NCBI GenBank assembly: GCA_947471695.1
Contig: CANIWY010000066.1
Span: 1-5,511 of the forward strand
Source: Nitrosomonadaceae bacterium
GTDB taxonomy: Bacteria; Pseudomonadota; Gammaproteobacteria; Burkholderiales; Nitrosomonadaceae
DNA length: 5,511 nt
Direction: 5' to 3'
Shown: positions 1-4,869 of the stretch, piece by piece
Layout of the letters: the number at the start of each line of letters is the position of its first letter
How positions within the stretch are numbered: the stretch's first letter is position 1
Position numbers and translations under genes: made by a program
The notes under the pieces: generated by a model
Told to the model about the DNA's origin: nothing
The model's input: only the letters and a program-made list of their open reading frames with translations
Databases searched by the model: none

Positions 1-22
1 CATTATATGTTTTCGCTGCCAT
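1..22 (-). CDS. cbbL: RuBisCO large subunit, form I (5' end only)
   Basis: Only the first seven codons are inside the window; on the reverse strand they read MAAKTYN. This matches my memory of the N-terminus of form IA RuBisCO large subunits (MA-x-KTYNAGVK...). The call does not rest on seven residues alone: a strong GGAGG ribosome binding site lies seven bases upstream, and a LysR regulator of the CbbR type is divergently transcribed next door, which is the usual cbbR-cbbL arrangement in autotrophic proteobacteria. The enzyme carboxylates ribulose-1,5-bisphosphate in the Calvin cycle, in the cytoplasm or carboxysome. The rest of the gene, and any cbbS or carboxysome genes, would lie beyond the left edge. 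An unrelated protein with the same first residues is possible but unlikely in this context. Confidence 0.72.
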
Positions 23-29
23 CGCTTTT

Positions 30-34
30 CCTCC
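30..34 (-). promoter_or_regulatory. Ribosome binding site of cbbL
   Basis: On the reverse strand GGAGG is followed by AAAAGCG and then ATG, a seven-base spacing. This is a near-ideal Shine-Dalgarno site, consistent with a highly translated protein. It helps show that the edge fragment is a true gene start. Confidence 0.8.
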
Positions 35-98
35 AGTTAAATCCCACTCAATTTCTACAGAAATAGAAGCAAGGAGATTATGTTACGAACATGACAAA

Positions 99-126
99 TT
101 GTGAGTTTCAGGTAGAACTATATAGG
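99..126 (+). promoter_or_regulatory. Possible promoter of cbbR
   Basis: TTGTGA (99-104) and TATAGG (121-126) are spaced by 16 bases and each matches its sigma-70 consensus at four of six positions. The -10 box would overlap the opposing cbbL -10 box, so the two promoters would be face to face. A transcript from here would cross the palindromic operator region before reaching cbbR. A competing -10 is TATGAT at 155-160, which lacks a good -35. Weak evidence. Confidence 0.22.
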
Positions 127-145
127 CTGATAACCATAAGAACAA
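117..145 (-). promoter_or_regulatory. Candidate sigma-70 promoter of cbbL
   Basis: Reading the reverse strand, TTGTTC (140-145) and TATAGT (117-122) are separated by exactly 17 bases. The -10 box matches TATAAT at five of six positions; the -35 box matches only TTG, as expected for an activator-dependent promoter. Transcription would start near position 110, giving a leader of roughly 88 bases before cbbL. The palindromic operator candidates lie directly upstream of the -35 box, where a LysR activator normally binds. The choice of boxes is by eye in an AT-rich region. Confidence 0.45.
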
Positions 146-151
146 ATTAAT

Positions 152-170
152 AATTATGATAATCATGATA
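152..170. promoter_or_regulatory. Fur-box-like operator
   Basis: Compared with the classical 19-base Fur box consensus GATAATGATAATCATTATC, this stretch matches at 15 positions, including an uninterrupted central 11 (ATGATAATCAT, 156-166). It lies between the divergent cbbR and cbbL genes, just upstream of the predicted cbbL -35 box, and shares six bases with the longer palindrome that follows. It could be a real iron-responsive site. It could also be part of a compound CbbR operator, since both site types are AT-rich palindromes. The sequence match is direct; the regulator is inference. Confidence 0.4.
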
Positions 171-186
171 AGATTAAGCTTATCAT
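165..186. promoter_or_regulatory. Interrupted palindrome, candidate CbbR operator
   Basis: Perfect 8-base arms ATGATAAG (165-172) and CTTATCAT (179-186) flank a 6-base centre. Inside, TAA (169-171) and TTA (180-182) are eight bases apart and symmetric, which fits the TNA-N7/8-TNA pattern described for CbbR sites. The centre, 175.5, is about 65 bases upstream of the predicted cbbL start site, the classical distance for a LysR recognition site. A partial direct repeat of the arm (ATGATAA, 156-162) lies closer to the promoter and could be part of the activation site. TNA triplets are common in AT-rich DNA, so the palindrome and its position carry the weight. Confidence 0.5.
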
Positions 187-206
187 TACTTGCGTTTATC
201 CAACCG

Positions 207-1130
207 ATGCTACATGTTACTTTAAGGCAGTTAAAAGTATTTGAGTCCGTTGCCCGTAACCTGAGTTTCTCGCGTGCTGCTGAGGAGCTCTATCTAACTC
301 AGCCGGCAGTTTCAATGCAGATTAAGCAGCTGGAAGATAACATCGGGTTGCCCTTATTTGAGCAAATGGGTAAGAAGATCTTTCTGACCGATGCTGGCCA
401 CGAACTCAATCATTATAGCCGTGCTATCTCCGGGCAGTTGGCGGATATGGAGCTGGCGCTAGATGAATTGAAAGGTTTAGAGCGTGGGAAGCTCAATATC
501 TCCGTAGTGAGTACCGCCAATTACTTTGCTCCAAATTTACTGGCAAAATTTTGTCAGCGCTATAGCGGTGTTACGGTGAGTCTCAACGTTTCCAACCGTG
601 AAACTGTTCTCAAGCAGTTGGCCGACAATGTGACTGATCTTGCGATTATGGGTCAACCCCCAGATAACCAAGATATCGCCACAGAATCATTCATGGAGAA
701 TCCACTCGTTGTGATTGCTCCTCCTGATCATCCGCTGTGCAAGCTGCACAGAATTCCTGTAAAAAGATTGGGGCAAGAGACTTTCCTAGTGCGTGAGCCT
801 GGCTCTGGAACTCGTGGTGCGATGGAGCGGTTTTTTGCGGCGCACCACATCAGTATTAACCGAGGGATGGAAACGGACACCAATGAGGCAATCAAGCAGG
901 CGGTTCAAGCGGGTATGGGATTAGGGATCATGTCATTGCATACGGCTGAACTGGAATTGTTAACAAATCGTCTCAAGGTTCTTGACGTTCAGGACTTTCC
1001 CATTATTCGGCACTGGCATGTGGTGCATCGGAAGAACAAACGTCTCTCCAGCGTAGCTCAAGCCTTCAGAGAGTTCTTGCTGAAAGAAGCGCCTGGTTTG
1101 ATGCCGGGGAGTGAAGAGGTAAGGGGGTAG
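207..1130 (+). CDS. cbbR: LysR-type transcriptional regulator, CbbR
   Basis: A 307-residue LysR-family regulator. Residues 4-64 form the winged helix-turn-helix DNA-binding domain (VTLRQLKVFESVA, SFSRAAEELYLTQPAVSMQIKQLE, then LPLFEQMGKKIFLTDAG). A linker helix covers about 65-93, and the effector-binding domain starts near GKLNISVVSTANYF (94-107) and runs to the end. The sequence style and the divergent RuBisCO gene identify it as CbbR, which activates Calvin-cycle genes in response to metabolites such as RuBP or NADPH. The frame stays open upstream to ATG codons at 165 and 156, but those starts would add a non-family leader and place the operator palindrome inside the gene. The start at 207 puts the family motif at residue 4, as expected. 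No clear ribosome binding site precedes any of the three starts. Autoregulation through the shared operator is likely. Confidence 0.9.
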   Translation: MLHVTLRQLKVFESVARNLSFSRAAEELYLTQPAVSMQIKQLEDNIGLPLFEQMGKKIFLTDAGHELNHYSRAISGQLADMELALDELKGLERGKLNISVVSTANYFAPNLLAKFCQRYSGVTVSLNVSNRETVLKQLADNVTDLAIMGQPPDNQDIATESFMENPLVVIAPPDHPLCKLHRIPVKRLGQETFLVREPGSGTRGAMERFFAAHHISINRGMETDTNEAIKQAVQAGMGLGIMSLHTAELELLTNRLKVLDVQDFPIIRHWHVVHRKNKRLSSVAQAFREFLLKEAPGLMPGSEEVRG

Positions 1131-1131
1131 G

Positions 1132-1232
1132 ACTTCTACGGTTTTTATAGCCTATCTTTGAGTAGAGACCAGTCTGCGACTGCCGGCTATTGTGCCGGGA
1201 CGGTTTGTAGAAGTACTCGCACTGTCTGTACT
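1132..1232 (+). ncRNA. Possible structured RNA element or 3' UTR fold
   Basis: Several inverted repeats nest here. ACTTCTAC (1132-1139), starting one base after the cbbR stop codon, pairs perfectly with GTAGAAGT (1207-1214). Inside this loop sit two adjacent hairpins: CAGTC/GACTG around a TGC loop (1170-1182) and CCGGC/GCCGG around a 6-base loop (1183-1198). A third pairing, AGTAC (1212-1216) with GTACT (1228-1232), shares bases with the closing stem, so the two would exclude each other. There is no T-run for a standard terminator and I match it to no known family. It may be the cbbR transcript 3' end, a small RNA, or chance. Confidence 0.22.
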
Positions 1233-1465
1233 GAGAGAGCCCCTATTAATTACAAGCTGCTTTTCACCCTGTCAGAAAAAAATAGCGGTGGACCGGTGTG
1301 ATATCTCTTTCATCTGGATCAAATGTAACCCATGGCGTCAGAACCTCTTGGCTGCCACACCTATTTAAAACCCAGTCGGCCTGTCATTCGTATATATAAC
1401 GAACTCTCCATGATGTGTCGGTTACATAAACGCTCTGCTGCTATGATCGTGAGACGCGTTCACCC

Positions 1466-1493
1466 TTGACCACTTAGATCAGGGATCTATCTA
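1466..1493 (+). promoter_or_regulatory. Weak promoter candidate for the exbB operon, with palindrome
   Basis: TTGACC (1466-1471) matches the -35 consensus at five of six positions. The best-spaced -10, TATCTA (1488-1493, 16-base spacer), keeps only the first three consensus bases. Between them lies a perfect 6-base-arm palindrome, TAGATC-AGG-GATCTA (1475-1489), where a repressor would block polymerase. The leader to exbB would be about 130 bases. The poor -10 box makes this tentative; the AT-rich run from 1496 to 1570 offers other possible -10 boxes such as TATTCT (1554-1559). Confidence 0.22.
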
Positions 1494-1614
1494 CCAATAT
1501 TTATTAAATCTAAGACGAGAGTAGAATTTTTAGTTTCAGTCATGCTAGGAACATATTCTGGTATTAATAACCTTTTGAGTTAGCAACCGGCGGTCGGGAG
1601 AATATCCCTAATTT

Positions 1615-1618
1615 GGAG
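1615..1618 (+). promoter_or_regulatory. Ribosome binding site of exbB
   Basis: GGAG ends six bases before ATG at 1625. This decides the start: a TTG at 1613, in frame and four codons upstream, would place the site inside the gene and has no site of its own. Confidence 0.7.
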
Positions 1619-1624
1619 ATACAT

Positions 1625-2272
1625 ATGGAAGAGCTGAATCAAACGTTGACCACACTAAAACTCGGCGGGATCATTATCCTGCCGCTATCCCTTCTGGCGA
1701 TACTCGCTCTAGCGATCATGCTTGAAAAAGCTTTTCTCTACTGGCGCTTTGCTCGACTCTCGCATGACTTGCTAAATCTGGTTGAAACCTATGGTTTCAA
1801 ATGGAGTGATCTAGAAAAAATCCTCTCAGGATTGGATGACCGGCACTACTACAAGCGTTTCTTTGAGGTACTGATTGCTAGTCGGCATCAGCCCTCATGG
1901 TGGATTGAATCACGAGCTGCTGATGAAGCCCAAGTGATCGAGAGCAATCTTGCTAGAAGGCTATGGGCTCTTGAGACGATCGTTACCGCTGCGCCCTTGC
2001 TCGGGTTAGTTGGAACGGTGGTCGGGATGATGCGGGCCTTTCAGGTGATTGGTAGCGAGGGGATCGTCAACCCGACGGCGGTGACTGGTGGTGTGGCTGA
2101 GGCACTCATTGCAACGGTGGTCGGACTGCTGATTGCTCTGGTGGCATTGTTTGGATTCAACTACTTCTCTCGCTTGCAATCACAAACCATGGACCAGATG
2201 GAGCGATTGGGTACGCGATTAATTGATCATATCCGTTTGAATCCACAGGATGGTAGCCATGAAGCTGCGTAA
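1625..2272 (+). CDS. exbB: MotA/TolQ/ExbB family proton channel protein
   Basis: A 215-residue inner-membrane protein with the three-helix ExbB/TolQ plan. TM1 is near residues 13-37 and ends in IMLEK. A cytoplasmic region spans about 40-115. TM2 carries APLLGLVGTVVGMM (123-136) and TM3 carries VAEALIATVVGLLIAL (157-172). The family's polar pore residues are present: Thr131 in TM2, Glu159 and Thr164 in TM3. With ExbD it forms a proton-conducting motor that energises a TonB-like transducer. It is shorter than E. coli ExbB (244 aa), lacking the longer N-terminal extension, and the proline usual in TM3 of ExbB/TolQ (AIPA) is replaced (ALVA). It overlaps exbD by 14 bases, so translation is coupled. 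The pairing with an ExbD and a TonB-like protein favours ExbB over TolQ; no tolA, tolB or pal is adjacent. Confidence 0.88.
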   Translation: MEELNQTLTTLKLGGIIILPLSLLAILALAIMLEKAFLYWRFARLSHDLLNLVETYGFKWSDLEKILSGLDDRHYYKRFFEVLIASRHQPSWWIESRAADEAQVIESNLARRLWALETIVTAAPLLGLVGTVVGMMRAFQVIGSEGIVNPTAVTGGVAEALIATVVGLLIALVALFGFNYFSRLQSQTMDQMERLGTRLIDHIRLNPQDGSHEAA

Positions 2273-2660
2273 ATCCAGGGAGGTCCGTAAAGGGCGCATT
2301 GAAATCATCCCGATGATTGATGTGATGTTCTTTTTGTTGGCAACATTCATGCTCGCATCGCTGTCAATGCAGAATCTTGATTCCTTGCAGGTGAATCTGC
2401 CCCAGGGGGAGGCTGAAAAACTCAGCGCAGATACCCCAGTGACGCTGACCTTAACAAGCGACAGCAAGATCTTTATCAACCGGACTTCTGTCACATTAGA
2501 AACCCTAGCGGCGACGCTCAAGCCGTTGTTGCACGACTCACAACAGAAGGTGGTCGTGTCAGCAGATCATGAAGCCCCACAGGGGATTGTAGTGCAGGCG
2601 ATGTTGCAAGCTCGGACTGCCGGTGCGCAGCAGTTTTTAATTGCGGTGAAGCATAAATAA
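2259..2660 (+). CDS. exbD: ExbD/TolR family biopolymer transport protein
   Basis: A 133-residue protein with a short basic cytoplasmic N-terminus (MKLRKSREVRKGR), one membrane helix beginning EIIPMIDVMFFLLATFML (15-32), and a periplasmic domain to the end. Asp21 in PMIDV is the conserved membrane aspartate of ExbD/TolR that carries protons. The periplasmic part shows the usual ExbD pattern: VNLPQGEAE, then LTLTSDSKIFINRTSV, then QQKVVVSADHEAPQGIVVQAMLQARTAGAQQFLIAV (written here as consecutive motifs). The ATG at 2259 is preferred because AGGA (2247-2250) ends eight bases upstream; the in-frame ATG at 2250 would sit on top of that site. The start lies inside the end of exbB, so the two are translationally coupled and probably form one ExbB-ExbD complex. 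Confidence 0.9.
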   Translation: MKLRKSREVRKGRIEIIPMIDVMFFLLATFMLASLSMQNLDSLQVNLPQGEAEKLSADTPVTLTLTSDSKIFINRTSVTLETLAATLKPLLHDSQQKVVVSADHEAPQGIVVQAMLQARTAGAQQFLIAVKHK

Positions 2661-2694
2661 TTCGCTACATATAGCACACTCCAGATCACTAGAG

Positions 2695-3444
2695 ATTCGA
2701 TTCTGGTGGCCGGTACCGCTAGCGGTTGCTATCTGGTTAGCCATTATTTTTGGGTTCGGATTGTTTTTAAAATCACCTAAGGTTGAGATTCTAACGCCAC
2801 CTTCAATTGAAGCACGTTTTGTAGAGTTATCGGAATCAATACGGGATCAGGAATCGTCGCCGGCTCCTTCCCCCCGCAAGACCCCCCAAGCGCAAGTAAA
2901 GACTCAACCCAGACCTATCGAGCCCTCACCACCAAATCCTCCTTCAGGTCGGAGCTTGAAGGCCCCTACGGATATGATGGCCTACATCAATCAGGCCAGA
3001 GCGCGCCGACGAGCAGCAGGGAATTTTGATGAGCGTGAGAATACCGAAGAGACGACTTCAGGCCGCCAACCATCAGAAGAAGAGATCAGAATGGCCAATA
3101 TTAAGCGCAACCTCCAGGCCCCAGGTACGAATGGTATATTTAGAATTGTCAGGATGGGGGCCAGGACTGCCGAGTTTACTTTCCGGGGATGGACCACGGA
3201 CCCTAGTAGTTCTCGTCTCGAATTAATTGAAGTCCAGGTGGGTCCAGATGGTGATGTGGAGCGTGCGATCGTTCGCAGGATGATTCAACTGATAAGACAG
3301 TATCACGAGGATACCTTTAATTGGGAATCCCCCCGTCTTAACCGTGTGGTTGTCCTATCGGCACGCATTGAAGATAACGCTGGGCTGGAAGAATTCATGA
3401 TGCGTGAATTTTTTGGTGAGAGTGTCAGACCCTTTATGCGTTAG
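2695..3444 (+). CDS. TonB-like periplasmic transducer, atypical C-terminus and start
   Basis: Third gene of the exbB-exbD operon. From 2695 the frame encodes RFWWPVPLAVAIWLAIIF and onward, a clear membrane anchor (about residues 3-25), then PPSIEARFVEL, a proline-rich stretch (56-83), a basic linker (QARARRRAAG, 100-109) and a folded domain from about 120 to 249. The anchor plus proline-rich periplasmic arm is the TonB/TolA architecture and fits the ExbBD neighbours. The C-terminal domain (FTFRGW, VRRMIQLIRQYHEDTFNWESPR, DNAGLEEFMMREFF) is not recognisable to me as the standard TonB domain and lacks its YP motif. The frame opens at 2650 after a stop. The first conventional start is TTG at 2761, which would delete most of the anchor. 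Upstream only ATA (2653, 2671) and ATT (2695) are available. I chose ATT because it gives a natural N-terminus, but the start is uncertain. Confidence 0.68.
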   Translation: MRFWWPVPLAVAIWLAIIFGFGLFLKSPKVEILTPPSIEARFVELSESIRDQESSPAPSPRKTPQAQVKTQPRPIEPSPPNPPSGRSLKAPTDMMAYINQARARRRAAGNFDERENTEETTSGRQPSEEEIRMANIKRNLQAPGTNGIFRIVRMGARTAEFTFRGWTTDPSSSRLELIEVQVGPDGDVERAIVRRMIQLIRQYHEDTFNWESPRLNRVVVLSARIEDNAGLEEFMMREFFGESVRPFMR

Positions 3445-3480
3445 GGAATTTCCTACTGAGGCATTCCACTCGTATCTTGT
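3445..3480. other. Short convergent gene junction without clear terminator
   Basis: Only 36 bases separate the stop codons of the TonB-like gene and the outer-membrane lipoprotein gene. A weak inverted repeat, GGAAT (3445-3449) and ATTCC (3463-3467), has 5-base arms and a 13-base loop, with no T-run on either strand. It is too weak to call a terminator, so the two transcripts may run into each other. Confidence 0.5.
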
Positions 3481-4869
3481 TTATCCCGGTGACCAACCTC
3501 CCCCCAAGGCCTTGTAGAGTTGCACGACCGACACCAGGTGCAGCCGATGCGCACTGATTCGAGCAGTCTCAGCCGCGAACAGGCTACGCTTTGCAATGAG
3601 CACTTCTAAATGACTGGTAATACCTGCTTGGTGACGTAGATTGGCTATCTGTAGCGCTGATCGCAGTGCGTCGACTTGCTCCTGCTGAGCCTTTCGCTGA
3701 TTTTTTGCTGTGCGTACCGCTACCAGCGCATCTTCGACTTCCTTGAATGCGGTCAGTATGGTCTGCTCGTACTGTGCTAACACTCGCCTGGATTGAGCCT
3801 CAACTGCCCGTTGTTCATGGCCGAGGGTCTGTGCATTTAGTAGCGGGCCGGCTAGTCCGACCCCCCCCATCCCAAACTCAGTACCGGAGGTGAGTAGATT
3901 TGCTAGCCGTGGGCTCGCAACACCGAGCAGGCCAGTGAGTGTGATTCTTGGGAAGCGCGCAGCCTTGCTCATACCAATCCGAGCGGTGGCAGCAGCCAGG
4001 GTCTGTTCCGCTTGTAGGACATCTGGACGGCGCTGCAGCAGATCAGAGGGAAGTCCGGCAGGGACTTCCGGTAGTATCACCTGATCCGTCAGCAGACGGC
4101 CACGTGGAATAGGTGCCGGATTCTTTCCGAGCAATAAGTTTAGTTCGTTTTCTTTTTGAATTACTTGGCGTTCTAGCTCAGCCAATCTGGCAGATACGTT
4201 GGCACGCTCTGCTTCAAATTGGTCTGCATCGAGCCGGGAGATCAGGCCTCCGCGCAGGCGGTGCTGGGAAAGATCAACTGTTTCCTCCCACGATAGCAAG
4301 GTACGACGGGTAATCTCTAGCTGCATATCAAGCTGTAGAAGATCGAAATAGGACTGCGCTACACCACTCACCAGTGTGAGGACGACTGCCCGGCGATTCT
4401 CCTCGCGTGCTAGTAAATCCGCACGAGCTGCTTCATTGGCTCGTCGGACTCGGCCCCAAATATCAACCTCCCAGTTCAGAGTCCCTTGCCCGAAATAACT
4501 AAATGGTGTCGGAAATCCTGGTACGACAAACCCGCCGAGAGTGCCGAAAGCAGGGGCATTTGTATTCATATTAATCCCAGGCAAGAAATCTGAACGTGCC
4601 ATGAATATGCGCGCCTGAAACTCTTCCATACTTGCGACAGCCTGTTTCAGGTCCTTATTTTCTGCTAACGCTTGCCGGATTAAACGTTGCAACTGCTCGT
4701 CATGTAATAACTCCCACCAAGGGAGATTGGCTATCGACTCTCCCTCTATTTCTGCCATGCGAAAGTTATCGGCCATTTCGATCTTGGGACGGGCATAGTC
4801 GGGTCCCATGGCGCAAGAGGACAGCAGCAGGCTGAGTAGCGCCAGCAATATACTGGGTTTCAGCTTCAT
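3481..4869 (-). CDS. RND efflux outer-membrane lipoprotein, NodT/OprM family
   Basis: A complete 462-residue outer-membrane factor, the usual length for the family. It has a lipoprotein signal peptide with lipobox LSSC (Cys19) followed by AMGPDYARP; Ala at +2 favours outer-membrane sorting. The body has two repeated outer-membrane efflux domains (about 60-240 and 265-455). Family motifs are LPWWELLHDEQLQRLIRQAL, LNWEVDIWGRVRRANEAARA, RRPDVLQAEQTLAAATARIG and FPRITLTG. It forms the trimeric beta-barrel and periplasmic tunnel through which the pump expels its substrate. Its ATG overlaps the TGA of the upstream transporter gene by four bases (ATGA), and GGAAGAG lies a few bases upstream inside that gene, so both are co-translated. 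The substrate (drugs, solvents or other compounds) cannot be told from sequence. Confidence 0.93.
   Translation of the reverse strand: MKLKPSILLALLSLLLSSCAMGPDYARPKIEMADNFRMAEIEGESIANLPWWELLHDEQLQRLIRQALAENKDLKQAVASMEEFQARIFMARSDFLPGINMNTNAPAFGTLGGFVVPGFPTPFSYFGQGTLNWEVDIWGRVRRANEAARADLLAREENRRAVVLTLVSGVAQSYFDLLQLDMQLEITRRTLLSWEETVDLSQHRLRGGLISRLDADQFEAERANVSARLAELERQVIQKENELNLLLGKNPAPIPRGRLLTDQVILPEVPAGLPSDLLQRRPDVLQAEQTLAAATARIGMSKAARFPRITLTGLLGVASPRLANLLTSGTEFGMGGVGLAGPLLNAQTLGHEQRAVEAQSRRVLAQYEQTILTAFKEVEDALVAVRTAKNQRKAQQEQVDALRSALQIANLRHQAGITSHLEVLIAKRSLFAAETARISAHRLHLVSVVQLYKALGGGWSPG
3861..3868. repeat. Homopolymer tract of eight C (G on coding strand)
   Basis: Eight consecutive C on the forward strand, read as ATG GGG GGG GTC (Met-Gly-Gly-Val) inside the outer-membrane lipoprotein gene. 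The frame is intact here. Tracts of this length can slip, so the site could switch the gene off in some cells or collect sequencing errors. Confidence 0.6.

Larger units (their letters stand above)
1131..1624. other. Long non-coding stretch between cbbR and exbB
   Basis: These 494 bases contain no convincing gene. No frame gives a protein of useful length; the best small frame is a 19-codon ATG...TGA at 1410-1469 without a ribosome binding site. The left part (1132-1232) holds several inverted repeats that could fold as RNA. The right part, from about 1390 onwards, is AT-rich and carries promoter-like boxes and a short palindrome. I see no tRNA, no strong rho-independent terminator for cbbR and no insertion-sequence ends. 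Confidence 0.6.

Noticed and set aside
1231..1320. CTGAGA (1231) and CTGGAT (1314), resembling parts of a TPP riboswitch
   Set aside because: The connecting core motifs and stems of the THI element are missing, the spacing is wrong, and the downstream gene is not a thiamine gene.
1314..1325. GGATCAAAT as an FNR/ANR half-site
   Set aside because: The partner half TTGAT is absent at the proper distance.
1410..1469. 19-codon basic ORF (MMCRLHKRSAAM...) in the intergenic region
   Set aside because: No ribosome binding site, no recognisable feature, and such short frames are expected by chance.
2219..2521. 100-codon reverse-strand frame across exbB/exbD
   Set aside because: It is a shadow of well-supported forward genes; its translation shows no family features.
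2643..2761. Frameshift fusion of ExbD into the TonB-like protein
   Set aside because: ExbD ends in the periplasm, so a following membrane helix would place the proline-rich arm and C-terminal domain in the cytoplasm, against the TonB architecture. No clear slippery sequence is present.
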